64,000 nt of DNA from Marivirga lumbricoides. Its GTDB lineage: Bacteria; Bacteroidota; Bacteroidia; Cytophagales; Cyclobacteriaceae. Both the position numbers and the translations under genes were made by a program. The stretch is from assembly GCF_014636295.1 (NCBI RefSeq), contig NZ_BMEC01000001.1, positions 1 to 64,000 of the forward strand, given 5' to 3'. Positions 18,644 to 27,366 of this stretch are shown piece after piece (within the stretch, counting starts at the first letter, position 1; the number at the start of each line of letters is the position of its first letter). A model generated the notes under the pieces. That model made no database searches and was not told the origin of the DNA. It saw only the letters and a list, made by a program, of their open reading frames with translations.

Positions 18644-20494
18644 TTAATCCCAACCATTGGCTTTTAACTGAGCATCAAACAGCTGTTGGGCAATATCTTC
18701 CCTGTCAATTACATATCGCACTCCAATATATTTTAAAGGCTTGTTATGATCGTCCAAAACAGGAGCTATGGTAGCATCTACCCAGTAAACACTACCATCC
18801 TTCTTTTTATTTTTAACTATTCCACGGAATACTTTTCCTGCTTTAATAGTCTTCCACATTAACTCAAATAACTTTTTAGGGGTGTCAGGATGGCGGAAAA
18901 GACTATGAGGCTTTCCTATCATTTCATCCCGACTGTATTGAGAAACCTCGCATAATTTATCATTAACATAAACTATTCTTCCGCTTAAATCAGCTTCAGA
19001 TAAAACGGTGCTTTCATTCAGGATATCCTCACGTGCCTTCATTTCCTGTTGCATTGCCTCCATTTCTCTCATATTACGCTCCATTTCATCAGCCTGGGCA
19101 CTCAATTCTTCCATATTCTGGCGTAATTCCTCCTCCTGTTGTTGTAGCTGCTGGTTCTGCTCTTCCGTTTCACGACTTTTCCGCTGCATTTCTTCCTGAG
19201 TGGCCTGAAGCTCCTCCATGTTCTGATGCAATTCCTCTGCCTGAGAACGCATTTGTTCTTCCTGCTCCTGTGAAAGCTCCAACAGATGTTTAGTATTTGC
19301 GTTAATTTTATTCAGGCTAAATGAAGTTGCAAGGCTTTCTCCCAGCTTTTTTAAATAGTCCACTTTAAAAGATGGTAATATCTCAAATGATGCTACCTCA
19401 ATAATACCCTCAATACTTTCGTTATTCATTAAAGGCATAATCACAATATTTCTAGGGCTCGCATCACCCAACCCACTCTTGATACGGACAAAATTTTCAG
19501 GTACCTCTGTAAGAAAAATCATATCTTTCTCCAAGAAACACTGTCCAATCAATCCTTCTCCAGGCTTAACTTTATCATTTATTACCTTCCTTCTTCCAAA
19601 GGCAAAAGCTCCTTTTAGTTCCATGAAAGTTTCAGAAACATCCTCCTCTTGCTCTACTAAATAGATGGCCCCCTGGTTTGCTCCTAAATACTTTACTACT
19701 TCACTAATTACATCTTTACTCAGCTTCTCAGGGTCGCTATGGGCTCGAGTAAGGTTGTTTACTCTACTCAATCCTTCTGTTATCCATGCTCTGTTTTTCT
19801 CTTCCTCCTGCGCTTTATGTACTTCTTTTAAATTATCCTTCAGTCTTTCCTCAGATTCCTTCAGTTCCTTATTCTGCTCAGCGTTATTTTCTATCAATTC
19901 ACGACTCTTTTTCTCCGCCTGAAAACCTATGTACGCTAATAAAAAAACAATAGTGTAAGCTAAAAGTATAGAAATAGCAAAATTAGCTTTATATAAAAAG
20001 CCTGATGTAATGAACGAACTATCAATACCACTTGCAAATATGCCCGCCACTTCTCCCAAACTAATAAATACGAGAAAGTTTATAGTTGCTGAAAAAATCA
20101 GATATGACTTCTCCCTGATATCGAAAACCAGAAATGGTAAAATCGCAAAAGCAAGACAAATTAAAACCATTACTAAAGGAGGCTGACTCTCAGCACTTGT
20201 GAGTGAGGCTGTAAACCAAGCAGCAAGAAAAAGTGGCACATTGGCTGAAAATATTCTCGCCATATATATAGCACCTGTTTTGTTTAAAATCCAAACTAGA
20301 AGCATAGCTACTAATCCACCAATTGGAATAAACGTAAGTGCAGGAGCATTTAAAACAGAGATAAATACAAATGGTACTGCTACCAACAGAATAATAAAAA
20401 ACGCTACAATATTGCTGAGTTTGATTTTATTGTTCACATGCTCAGCAAAAGAAGAGCGAATACCAATATTTTGCAAACGCAATAAAAAGTTCAT
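18644..20494 (-). CDS. membrane GAF-coiled-coil-PAS sensor without an output domain
   Basis: 616 residues. Residues of about 25-195 hold six membrane helices. A GAF domain (about 255-400) includes YLGANQGAIYLVEQ and PGEGLIGQCFLEKD. A long glutamine/glutamate-rich coiled coil (about 405-490) has repeats EELHQNMEELQATQEE and EELRQNMEELSAQADE. The C-terminal Aer-like PAS contains GRIVYVNDKLCEVSQYSRDE, GKPHSLFRHPDTPKKLF and VKNKKKDGSVYWVDAT. No histidine kinase, cyclase or methyl-accepting domain follows, so it must signal through a partner. Such proteins are common in Cytophagales. Three bases separate it from the convergent pagL-like gene. Confidence 0.85.
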   Translation of the reverse strand: MNFLLRLQNIGIRSSFAEHVNNKIKLSNIVAFFIILLVAVPFVFISVLNAPALTFIPIGGLVAMLLVWILNKTGAIYMARIFSANVPLFLAAWFTASLTSAESQPPLVMVLICLAFAILPFLVFDIREKSYLIFSATINFLVFISLGEVAGIFASGIDSSFITSGFLYKANFAISILLAYTIVFLLAYIGFQAEKKSRELIENNAEQNKELKESEERLKDNLKEVHKAQEEEKNRAWITEGLSRVNNLTRAHSDPEKLSKDVISEVVKYLGANQGAIYLVEQEEDVSETFMELKGAFAFGRRKVINDKVKPGEGLIGQCFLEKDMIFLTEVPENFVRIKSGLGDASPRNIVIMPLMNNESIEGIIEVASFEILPSFKVDYLKKLGESLATSFSLNKINANTKHLLELSQEQEEQMRSQAEELHQNMEELQATQEEMQRKSRETEEQNQQLQQQEEELRQNMEELSAQADEMERNMREMEAMQQEMKAREDILNESTVLSEADLSGRIVYVNDKLCEVSQYSRDEMIGKPHSLFRHPDTPKKLFELMWKTIKAGKVFRGIVKNKKKDGSVYWVDATIAPVLDDHNKPLKYIGVRYVIDREDIAQQLFDAQLKANGWD

Positions 20495-20646
20495 ATATCA
20501 GATGATTTAAAAGTGCAAAACAAGAGGGGGAGAAAACCTCAACTGCCTGTGGCTACTGGGCTAAATCTTGTGAGTGCAAAGAAAAAATTTTCTGAGGGTT
20601 ATAAAAAGCAATTTTAGAATATAAAATTACATTGACTGGATATAAG

Positions 20647-20946
20647 TTAAACCACTATATCAAATAATTCCTGATTATTTGTACTCTCAACAAAAAATAT
20701 CATACTGAAGAAGCCATGGTATTCAACGGAAATATTTCCGTAGGTGCAAGTAAACTCACTGTAAAACAAATGATGATCAAACTGATAACTGATCATTTGT
20801 TTAAGCTGCTCTTGAGGAATTTGTATTCCCGAATGCATACTTCCATAATCCTTGGCTATCCTTGCAATGTAATCGGACTCCTTTGGTACCAGCCAGACTG
20901 CCAGAATGGATAAAATAACTACAAGAATAAAGAGTTTACGGAACAT
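20647..20946 (-). CDS. small membrane-anchored hypothetical protein
   Basis: 99 residues. The N-terminal segment RKLFILVVILSILAVWLVP (residues about 3-21) is a membrane anchor or signal peptide without a clear cleavage site. The rest is soluble, with TYGNISVEYHGFFSMIFFVE. I do not recognise the family. It lies between the GAF/PAS sensor and a small lipoprotein, all on the minus strand, but the intervals of 50-150 bases do not show a tight operon. Confidence 0.55.
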   Translation of the reverse strand: MFRKLFILVVILSILAVWLVPKESDYIARIAKDYGSMHSGIQIPQEQLKQMISYQFDHHLFYSEFTCTYGNISVEYHGFFSMIFFVESTNNQELFDIVV

Positions 20947-20996
20947 AGTGACAAAACTCCTTTTACACTTAAAAGTTTCACACTTGCAGTAAACAG

Positions 20997-21443
20997 CTAT
21001 TTAAACTCTCTGCATTCTCCGGAGTAATTATCTATAAGCAGGTGAGAAAGGTTACCTGAACTGCCATCTCTGTAAATTTCTAAAGCGTAATTACCCTTTG
21101 TTAAATTACGAACGAAATCCTGATCCATCATTAATGTATCCAAAGCATACTTATTATTGCCGGACTCGCCATAAGCATAAATATAAGCTGTATTGAGTGA
21201 ATCATAATTGTACCAGCAAGTATACTGCTTTAGAGAAAACAATTCAACCGTGTCTTTTGTACCTCCTACATCCCAGATGAAAATATCAAAATCTATATTG
21301 GTGTTATTATAAACAGTAAAGTTTACTTGATTGGCGTCAATTTCACCACAAAAAACGGAAACACAAAGATCCTTATTATCTTCATCGAACTCTGAACAAG
21401 AGACGAAACTTATTAGCAATAGAATGATTAAAATATACTTCAT
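20997..21443 (-). CDS. small lipoprotein of unknown function
   Basis: 148 residues from the ATG at 21443, chosen because it begins a lipoprotein signal peptide: MKYILIILLLISFVSC with the lipobox Cys at residue 16. An upstream start would add nine residues and spoil the signal. The mature part has four cysteines (CVSVFCGE near the start, one Cys in QYTCWYN, CREFK at the end) and looks beta-rich, such as a small Ig-like fold. Acidic residues right after the lipidated Cys (SEFDEDNKD) fit surface export of lipoproteins in Bacteroidota (inference). No family recognised. Confidence 0.65.
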   Translation of the reverse strand: MKYILIILLLISFVSCSEFDEDNKDLCVSVFCGEIDANQVNFTVYNNTNIDFDIFIWDVGGTKDTVELFSLKQYTCWYNYDSLNTAYIYAYGESGNNKYALDTLMMDQDFVRNLTKGNYALEIYRDGSSGNLSHLLIDNYSGECREFK

Positions 21444-21530
21444 AAAACAAATTCTCAACTGCAAAGACAATCAAAAAAGTAAAAAGGTTGTAAGTGTTGC
21501 AATATTTATTGGTAATCTTTTAGAAAAGTA

Positions 21531-21561
21531 TTGTTAAATTAAATTCAAAAGTCTAATTTTG
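21531..21561 (+). promoter_or_regulatory. promoter of the rpsF operon
   Basis: TTG at 21531-21533 and TAATTTTG at 21554-21561 match the Bacteroidota -33 (TTTG) and -7 (TAnnTTTG) elements with a 20-base spacer. The -7 ends 25 bases before the rpsF ATG. Confidence 0.7.
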
Positions 21562-21586
21562 CAGACCAATTTTAAAAACAATTATA

Positions 21587-21958
21587 ATGGAATTGAAAAA
21601 TTATGAGACGGTATTCATCTTAACTCCCGTTTTATCTGATGCTCAGATGAAGGATGCTGTCGACAAGTTCAGAAAAATCTTAGAAGATAAGAACACTGAA
21701 ATCATTAATGTTGAGCAGTGGGGCTTAAAAAAATTAGCTTACCCAATTCAACACAAGAGCACTGGTTTCTACAATCTTATCGAATTTAAGGCTACTCCTG
21801 AAGTTGTTGCAGCGCTTGAATTAGAGTACAGAAGAGACGAGAAAGTGATGAGATTCTTAACAGTAGCTTTAGATAAGCATGCTGTGGAATACGGAGAAAG
21901 ACGCAGAAAAGGCGCATTTAATAAAAACAAAGAAAATAAAGAGGAGGTAGCCAAATGA
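21587..21958 (+). CDS. rpsF: 30S ribosomal protein S6
   Basis: 123 residues. S6 binds the platform of the small subunit as a pair with S18, encoded next. The family pattern is clear: [14 protein letters not shown] at the start, [20 protein letters not shown] in the centre and [19 protein letters not shown]. The basic tail ([16 protein letters not shown]) is of usual length. The stop overlaps the rpsR start by 4 bases (ATGA). First gene of a rpsF-rpsR-rplI operon; unlike in many bacteria there is no ssb gene between. Confidence 0.98.
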   Translation: MELKNYETVFILTPVLSDAQMKDAVDKFRKILEDKNTEIINVEQWGLKKLAYPIQHKSTGFYNLIEFKATPEVVAALELEYRRDEKVMRFLTVALDKHAVEYGERRRKGAFNKNKENKEEVAK

Positions 21959-22212
21959 CACTTCATAACGAACCGATTAACGCTAAAAAGCAAGATAATC
22001 AAAAGAAATATTGTAGATTCAAGAGGTTTGGTATTAAATATATTGATTACAAAGATCCTAACTTCTTATTGAAATTTGTAAACGAGCAAGGTAAATTATT
22101 ACCAAGCAGAATTACAGGAACAAGTGCTAAGTATCAGAAAAAAGTAGCACAAGCTGTAAAAAGAGCAAGACATATTGCTTTATTGCCATATGTTACTGAC
22201 TCATTGAAATAA
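21955..22212 (+). CDS. rpsR: 30S ribosomal protein S18
   Basis: 85 residues. It contains the typical [20 protein letters not shown], the [23 protein letters not shown]-binding segment and a basic helix [14 protein letters not shown]. It keeps one Cys (YCRF) of the old zinc-binding set, a common state. Translationally coupled to rpsF; 26 bases before rplI. Confidence 0.98.
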   Translation: MTLHNEPINAKKQDNQKKYCRFKRFGIKYIDYKDPNFLLKFVNEQGKLLPSRITGTSAKYQKKVAQAVKRARHIALLPYVTDSLK

Positions 22213-22238
22213 ATTAACCCAATAAATTTTATCAGAAA

Positions 22239-22682
22239 ATGGAAGTAATCTTAACACAAGATATAAATGGTTTGGGCTATAAGAATGATACAGTAACAGT
22301 AAAGCCCGGATATGGAAGAAATTATTTAATTCCACAGGGTTTCGCAATCATTGCTAATAACTCAAACCAAAAGAAAATAGAAGAAAACATCCGTCAGGCA
22401 GCTCACAAAGCTGAAAAAATGAAGAAGGATGCAGAAGAAATAGCTGAGAAAATCGGTGATCTTACGCTAACAATCAAAACTAAGGCTGGTGAAAGCGGTA
22501 AAATATTTGGTGCAGTTACTACTGTTCAAATCGCTGAAGGCTTAAAAGAAAAAGGTTTTGACATTGATAGAAAGAAAATTGCTATCGGTGGAGATATTAA
22601 AGAATTAGGTGAGTATAAAGCTACAATCGATCTTCATAAAGAAGTTAAAAAAGAAATCTCTCTTTCTGTTGTTGCAGAATAA
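22239..22682 (+). CDS. rplI: 50S ribosomal protein L9
   Basis: 147 residues. L9 binds near the L1 stalk and limits frameshifting. The N-terminal globular domain is clear (MEVILTQDINGLGYKNDTVT, VKPGYGRNYLIPQGFA). The long connecting helix (about 45-75) and the C-terminal RNA-binding domain (SGKIFGAVTTVQIAEGLKEK) follow. Last gene of the operon; a strong terminator follows 20 bases later. Confidence 0.98.
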   Translation: MEVILTQDINGLGYKNDTVTVKPGYGRNYLIPQGFAIIANNSNQKKIEENIRQAAHKAEKMKKDAEEIAEKIGDLTLTIKTKAGESGKIFGAVTTVQIAEGLKEKGFDIDRKKIAIGGDIKELGEYKATIDLHKEVKKEISLSVVAE

Positions 22683-22702
22683 AAGATTTCGAACAAAAAT
22701 TG

Positions 22703-22736
22703 AAAGCCCTGGTAAATTTTTATCAGGGCTTTTTTT
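22703..22736 (+). terminator. terminator of the rpsF-rpsR-rplI operon
   Basis: AAAGCCCTG pairs with CAGGGCTTT around a 13-base loop, followed by a run of T's. Confidence 0.93.
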
Positions 22737-22740
22737 ATGA

Positions 22741-23035
22741 CTTTAGTTGCTCTCCCACTCTATTCATCCTCCTAAATAGGGCTCTTAAAAGCAACTAAAC
22801 TTGAGACAAATATCCCTTAAACATGATTAGTCTCCAATAGTTTTTCAGTAAATGCATTTTTTTATTAGAATAAAACTTCAGAACCTGTGCACTAAAAAAT
22901 CGAATTTTAATTTTTTAGTGGGCTAGTCTCAAGCACCTCCACTACTTCCCTGGCTTCAGTTCGAGGTATAAGTATACATCTTCACTTTGCCGGATTGTAT
23001 TTTAGGCACCTGAGACTTTTTAAGCAGGCCCTAAA
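22741..23035. repeat. gene-free stretch with several inverted repeats
   Basis: This interval holds no credible gene, but has four complementary pairs. TTTAGTTGCT/AGCAACTAAA lies at 22742-22751 with 22790-22799. CTTGAGAC/GTCTCAAG lies at 22800-22807 with 22926-22933. CACTAAAAAAT/ATTTTTTAGTG lies at 22890-22900 with 22910-22920. TTTAGG/CCTAAA lies at about 23001-23006 and 23030-23035. The second pair encloses the third. Another CTGAGAC occurs at 23010. It could be a decayed small mobile element or a structured RNA; I cannot tell which. Confidence 0.4.
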
Positions 23036-23146
23036 TACACTACTTCTTCAACAAATACTCTGATAAACCTAACATTTCAGAGGCTTCTCCGATAAATTTA
23101 CTATAGCTCATTGCAATTATTGCGATCATACTTTTAAATCATCTTT

Positions 23147-23947
23147 ATGAAGCCCAAGGTTAAATACAAAAAACATACAGGCCCTTTTGATATTATTGGT
23201 GATGTTCATGGCTGCATTGAAGAACTCACAGAACTGCTTCACAAACTGGAATACAGTGTAGAAGAGTGTCCGTACGATGAAAAAAACTTTGGTTTCAAAG
23301 TGACTCATTCGAGAGGCCGGAAACTTATTTTCGTAGGGGATCTTGTTAACAAAGGCCCTGATTCACTACATGTACTCAAGTTGGCTATGAGCATGGTTAA
23401 TCAGGAAATAGCTTTTAGCGTAAAAGGTAACCATGAAGTGAAGCTGGAAAACATGCTCAACGGAGAAAGCATTAAAAAAGGAAGTAGTATTGAAAAAACA
23501 GCTAAACAATTAAAAAAGGAAACAAGATCATTCAGAACAATCTTGGTCAACTTTATCAATGGTTTACCTGCTCACAGCGTATTTGATGAGGGAAAGTTAG
23601 CTGTAGTTCATGCCGGCATCAAAAAGAAAATGCTGGGAAAGAAATCTGTAATTGTAGAAGAGTTTTGCATTAATGGAGAACCAAAGGACGACCTCGACAA
23701 AACTAAAGTACCTGTTCGTTTTCCATGGGCAAAAAAATATTCCGGCAAAGCCATGGTTGTATATGGCCATACACCTGTTGCGGAAACCGACTGGATTAAT
23801 AATACAATTAATATTGATACCGGTTGTGCCTACGGTGGCTTCCTTACAGCACTTCGCTACCCTGAAAAAGAACTAGTATCGGTAAAAGCGCTTAAAACTT
23901 ACGCTGAAGTACCCAATGTACTCCAAATCAGCAGGAAGAACACTTAA
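23147..23947 (+). CDS. stand-alone Pnkp-type metallophosphoesterase
   Basis: 266 residues of the calcineurin-like fold. Metal-binding motifs are complete: GDVHGC (residue about 18), GDLVNKGPDS, GNHEVKL, then VVHAGI and VYGHTP. The pattern FDIIGDVHGCIEEL together with VVHAGIKKKMLG and INIDTGCAYGGFLTALRYPE matches the central phosphatase domain of bacterial polynucleotide kinase-phosphatase (Pnkp). The kinase and ligase domains of Pnkp are absent, and no Hen1 gene is near. Related stand-alone enzymes act as PrpE/ApaH-like or 2',3'-phosphate phosphatases; the substrate here is open. Monocistronic, with a -7-like TACTTTTA at 23129-23136. Confidence 0.85.
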   Translation: MKPKVKYKKHTGPFDIIGDVHGCIEELTELLHKLEYSVEECPYDEKNFGFKVTHSRGRKLIFVGDLVNKGPDSLHVLKLAMSMVNQEIAFSVKGNHEVKLENMLNGESIKKGSSIEKTAKQLKKETRSFRTILVNFINGLPAHSVFDEGKLAVVHAGIKKKMLGKKSVIVEEFCINGEPKDDLDKTKVPVRFPWAKKYSGKAMVVYGHTPVAETDWINNTINIDTGCAYGGFLTALRYPEKELVSVKALKTYAEVPNVLQISRKNT

Positions 23948-24082
23948 TAATTAATCCCTATCATTTTAGTATATACTAACACTCTTACCTTACAAAAATT
24001 CTATATTCTCTAATTGAATTATAGCATTCTGATTCTACAAGCAGCAGATAATAATCAGAAAATAAAAAAATCAGGAACAATA

Positions 24083-24114
24083 TTTGCCTAACAATCGTTA
24101 GTTTGGTACATTTA
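24083..24114 (+). promoter_or_regulatory. promoter and TetR-type operator of the paa operon
   Basis: CTAACAATCGTTAG (24088-24101) is an inverted repeat CTAAC-N4-GTTAG. It resembles the CNAACGNNCGTTNG operator that I recall for the TetR-type PaaR of Thermus, with one mismatch. It lies between a -33 TTTG (24083-24086) and a -7-like TACATTTA (24107-24114), the right place for repression. The -7 ends 4 bases before the regulator's ATG. Confidence 0.65.
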
Positions 24115-24118
24115 ACAA

Positions 24119-24703
24119 ATGATTACAAAGAATAAACTGAATAGAAAGCAGCAAATAATTGAGAAAGCTACTCAGTTGTTTCAAAAACAAGGATATGCTG
24201 CTACTTCCATGAGGGATTTGGCAAGCTTTATAGGAATTGAGGCTGCCAGTTTATATTCTCATATAAAATCGAAGGAAGAGATTTTACAAATAATTTGCTT
24301 TCAGTTAGCAGAAGATTTTTTCAATTCTTTGCAATCGATAGAATTGGAACACGGTGGTGCTGACGAAAAACTTCAGAAAGCAGTCGTTTCCCATGTAGAG
24401 GTTTTAACGAAAGATCCTGCTGCAAGTGCAGTGTTCTTTTCAGAATGGAGACATTTAAGTGAACCTTACCTCACAGATTTTCTCGAGATGAGAGATCAGT
24501 ATGAAGGCAGATTCATTCAAATATTGATTGATGGTAATGAGTCAGGTATATTTAAAACCTTAGACGCTAAATTTACAGTATTAGCACTACTCTCTTCCAT
24601 CAACTGGATGCCTGCCTGGTATAAGCCCGGAGGCAAATTAAGTCCGAAAGATATTGCTGGAAATGTTACAGATGTTTTTATCAACGGATTGAGAGTAAGA
24701 TAA
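24119..24703 (+). CDS. paaR: TetR-family regulator of phenylacetate degradation
   Basis: 194 residues. The N-terminal helix-turn-helix (QQIIEKATQLFQKQGYAATSMRDLASFIGIEAASLYSHIKSKEE; recognition helix near SLYSHI) is a standard TetR/AcrR domain. The C-terminal part (FFSEWRHL, RDQYEGRFIQIL, LLSSINWMPAWYKPGGKLSP) matches regulators of the TetR_C_33/KstR2 type that bind acyl-CoA esters. It sits 24 bases before paaA and shares its promoter, so it probably represses itself and the operon until phenylacetyl-CoA or a related CoA ester is present (inference from position and operator). Confidence 0.85.
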   Translation: MITKNKLNRKQQIIEKATQLFQKQGYAATSMRDLASFIGIEAASLYSHIKSKEEILQIICFQLAEDFFNSLQSIELEHGGADEKLQKAVVSHVEVLTKDPAASAVFFSEWRHLSEPYLTDFLEMRDQYEGRFIQILIDGNESGIFKTLDAKFTVLALLSSINWMPAWYKPGGKLSPKDIAGNVTDVFINGLRVR

Positions 24704-24727
24704 TTTTTAACCTAAAATAAATTTATT

Positions 24728-25726
24728 ATGTACGGTGGTGGACAAGTATTTGAACCTTCTTCAACAAACAATGAATTGCTGAAAGATGAGGATCCGAAAA
24801 AATTAGCTGAGTTTGAAGCCAGAATAGCCAGAGGCGAGAAAATAGAGCCTAAAGACTGGATGCCTAAGCTCTACAGGAAGCAATTGATTCGCATGATAGA
24901 GCAGCACGCTCATTCAGAAATTATTGGCTCTTTACCCGAAGGCACCTGGATTACCCGCGCTCCGGGTTTCAAGAGAAAGCTTGCCTTAATGGCAAAAGTA
25001 CAGGATGAGGTAGGTCATGCTCAGCTACTTTATGGAGCTGCTGAAACACTTGGTAAATCCAGAGAGCAGATGATTGAGGATTTAATTACCGGAAAATCAA
25101 AATATTCCAACATCTTCAACTACCCTACCTTTACCTGGGCTGATTCATGTTTTATTTCATGGTTAGTAGATGCGGGAGCTATCGTTAATCAATTAGCAAA
25201 TGCCAGAGGTAGTTATGGCCCTTATTGCAGAGCACTGGATAGAATCTGTGCCGAAGAGTCTTTCCATCTAAAATATGGTCATCATTGTGTAATACATCTT
25301 GCTACAGGCACACCGAAACAACGCCAAATGATGCAGGAAGCTGTAAACAGGTGGTGGGCACCTATGATGCATTTCTTTGGACCTTCAGATAAAATTTCAA
25401 CACACACTGAAATACTCACTAAGTGGAAAGTAAAAATGGCCACCAATGACGAATGTCGTCAGCAATTCCTTGACATGTATGTTCCTAAAATTTGGGAACT
25501 AGGCCTAACAATTCCTGATGAGAATTTAAAGAAAAATGAGGAAACAGGAGAATGGGAATTTACTGAACCAGATTGGGAAGAATTTAAAAGGGTTATTAAT
25601 GGTGATGGACCTTGCAATAAGGAACGTTTAGCGGTACGAAGAACTGCTGAAGAACGCGGTGCATGGGTAAGAAGAGCCTTAGCTGCTAAGACAAAAGGTG
25701 ACAAATACGTTGCTCCGATGGCTTAA
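24728..25726 (+). CDS. paaA: 1,2-phenylacetyl-CoA epoxidase catalytic subunit PaaA
   Basis: 332 residues. Diiron monooxygenase subunit that epoxidises the ring of phenylacetyl-CoA. The ferritin-like four-helix bundle carries the iron ligands in [17 protein letters not shown] and [14 protein letters not shown]. The CoA-binding region around [15 protein letters not shown] is also conserved. Length and start agree with E. coli PaaA. It needs PaaC as structural partner and PaaB/PaaE for electron delivery. paaB follows after a 157-base gap that contains short tandem repeats, unusual for this normally compact operon. Confidence 0.96.
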   Translation: MYGGGQVFEPSSTNNELLKDEDPKKLAEFEARIARGEKIEPKDWMPKLYRKQLIRMIEQHAHSEIIGSLPEGTWITRAPGFKRKLALMAKVQDEVGHAQLLYGAAETLGKSREQMIEDLITGKSKYSNIFNYPTFTWADSCFISWLVDAGAIVNQLANARGSYGPYCRALDRICAEESFHLKYGHHCVIHLATGTPKQRQMMQEAVNRWWAPMMHFFGPSDKISTHTEILTKWKVKMATNDECRQQFLDMYVPKIWELGLTIPDENLKKNEETGEWEFTEPDWEEFKRVINGDGPCNKERLAVRRTAEERGAWVRRALAAKTKGDKYVAPMA

Positions 25727-25809
25727 TCATATAGGAAAAAGTTATTAGTAATTGGGCATTAGGAGAAATCCTGTGAACATTCACCTTTGACTAGTAACTA
25801 TATACCATT

Positions 25810-25875
25810 CACTAATTAACTAATTACCATTCACTAATTACCATTAACTAATTCACTAATTACCATTAACTAATT
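25810..25875 (+). repeat. three 22-bp tandem repeats between paaA and paaB
   Basis: Two perfect adjacent copies of CACTAATTACCATTAACTAA(TT) lie at 25832-25853 and 25854-25875. A rearranged third copy (CACTAATTAACTAATTACCA(TT)) lies at 25810-25831. They fill most of the 157-base gap in the middle of the operon. Similar CTAATTA-rich arrays occur as intergenic spacers in Bacteroidota. Confidence 0.85.
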
Positions 25876-25883
25876 ACTAATAT

Positions 25884-26528
25884 ATGTCTGATTTTTTAAA
25901 ATCTTTGGATCCACGGATCAACAGGCTTTCGATTCCGGCAGAGTTTGGTAGCTCTTTCCCGGAAAAGGATGAAAAAGACCAGTTTATTACCTACGAAGTT
26001 TTCGTTCAGCCTAAAGAAAATAAAGCCATGCAGCACGAGGGCATAGTACATGCTCCTACTGAAGAGATGGCCTTCCTTTTTGCTAAAGAACAGTTTAGCA
26101 GAAGAGGTATGAGTTGCGTGGGAATTTGGGTAATCAAAACAACAGCTATTCAGGTATCTCCTATCACTGAAAATGGTGAAGATATCTATGATTATATCAA
26201 TAAAGAAATTATGGAGGGTGCCGAAGAGAATGGGCTTTCGACTTACCAGGTTTTTCAATTGGCTAAGAGAGGTAAACAGCATAGTTTGAGTGGTTCAGTA
26301 GAAGCAAATTCCTTTGAAGAAGCGTTATGGAATGCCAAGAATACTTTTGCAGATGACAAACCAGCATTGAATTTATGGATTGTTAAAGAAGAGGACATTC
26401 TAAAGATTGAAGGTGATGAATTTGCAGATATTTGGAATACTCTTCCCGATAAAAAATATCGTGATGCAATGGATTACAAAGCCACGGAGAAAATTAAAAA
26501 GTTTAAAGAAGAACAACAAAAAGCTTAA
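25884..26528 (+). CDS. paaB: PaaB with two PaaB domains in tandem
   Basis: 214 residues, about twice the usual PaaB (about 95 in E. coli). Two copies of the PaaB fold can be aligned: 36-87 (TYEVFVQPKENKAMQHEGIV, then EEMAFLFAKEQFSRRG and GIWVIK) and 121-170 (YQVFQLAKRGKQHSLSGSVE, then EEALWNAKNTFADD and LNLWIVKEEDI). PaaB is a small structural subunit that dimerises and bridges PaaAC; one chain here could replace a dimer (inference). It starts 9 bases after the repeat array and ends 3 bases before paaC. Confidence 0.9.
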   Translation: MSDFLKSLDPRINRLSIPAEFGSSFPEKDEKDQFITYEVFVQPKENKAMQHEGIVHAPTEEMAFLFAKEQFSRRGMSCVGIWVIKTTAIQVSPITENGEDIYDYINKEIMEGAEENGLSTYQVFQLAKRGKQHSLSGSVEANSFEEALWNAKNTFADDKPALNLWIVKEEDILKIEGDEFADIWNTLPDKKYRDAMDYKATEKIKKFKEEQQKA

Positions 26529-26531
26529 GAC

Positions 26532-27287
26532 ATGACTGAAGAAGCCTTAAAAGATCTTTTATATAAAATTGCTGATGACCAATTGATTCTTGGTCACAGA
26601 AACTCGGAATGGACCGGCATGGGACCACTTTTAGAAGAAGATATTGCCTTTTCCTCTATGGCACAAGACAAGGTAGGTCAAAGCCTGGCTTTTTATAATC
26701 TGCTACATCAGTTAGGAGAGCAAGATCCTGATACTGTTGCCTTCACCCGAAATGCAGAACAGTTTCATAATTGCCAATTAGTTGAGTTACCTTCCGGTGA
26801 ATATGATTTCAGTTTAATAAGGCACTTCTTATTTGATCATGCAGAATTCATCCGCTTCCAAATGCTGGCAGAATGCCCTATTGAAGAAGTGGCACAGGTA
26901 GCCAAAAAGCTGAAAGGAGAAGTAAAATACCATGTTATGCACGCCAATACGTGGGTAAAACAATTATCTAATGCCAACGAAGAGGCACATAGTAAAATGC
27001 AATCTGCTTTAGATTATGCGCTACCTTACGCTCTGGGAATTTTCGAGCCTTCAAAATATGAAAACGACTTTATTGAAGCTGGGATCTATGCTGGTGAGAA
27101 AGCTATTGAAACACAATGGAAAGAAAACATTCACATGGTGCTGGAAGAAGCAGGCCTCAAGTTACCTGATTGGGACACATTAAAACCAGTTTATGGTGGT
27201 AGATATGGAAAGCATACTGAATACCTACAGCCACTCTTAAGTGAAATGAGTGAAGTATTTAATGAGGACCCTACTGCGGATTGGTGA
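26532..27287 (+). CDS. paaC: 1,2-phenylacetyl-CoA epoxidase structural subunit PaaC
   Basis: 251 residues, ferritin-like and homologous to PaaA but without a complete diiron site. Recognisable segments are DDQLILGHRNSEWTGMGP, EEDIAFSSMAQDKVGQSLAF, HFLFDHAEFIRFQMLAE and KYHVMHANTWVKQL. It forms the stable PaaAC core of the epoxidase. It starts 3 bases after paaB, implying translational coupling. Confidence 0.95.
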   Translation: MTEEALKDLLYKIADDQLILGHRNSEWTGMGPLLEEDIAFSSMAQDKVGQSLAFYNLLHQLGEQDPDTVAFTRNAEQFHNCQLVELPSGEYDFSLIRHFLFDHAEFIRFQMLAECPIEEVAQVAKKLKGEVKYHVMHANTWVKQLSNANEEAHSKMQSALDYALPYALGIFEPSKYENDFIEAGIYAGEKAIETQWKENIHMVLEEAGLKLPDWDTLKPVYGGRYGKHTEYLQPLLSEMSEVFNEDPTADW

Positions 27288-27366
27288 TTAAGTCTTTTTG
27301 ATTTGTTTCGTGAGACACGAACCTAGGCTCAGTATAAATATAAAATATTATACGTTATTGCAAGCA

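Noticed and set aside
19008-19293. Serine/cysteine- and proline-rich plus-strand frames inside the GAF/PAS sensor gene
   Set aside because: They arise from the antisense of the Gln/Glu-rich coiled coil, which has few stop codons on the other strand.
25801-25880. CRISPR array
   Set aside because: The 22-bp units are directly adjacent with no spacers and no cas genes, so they are a simple tandem repeat.
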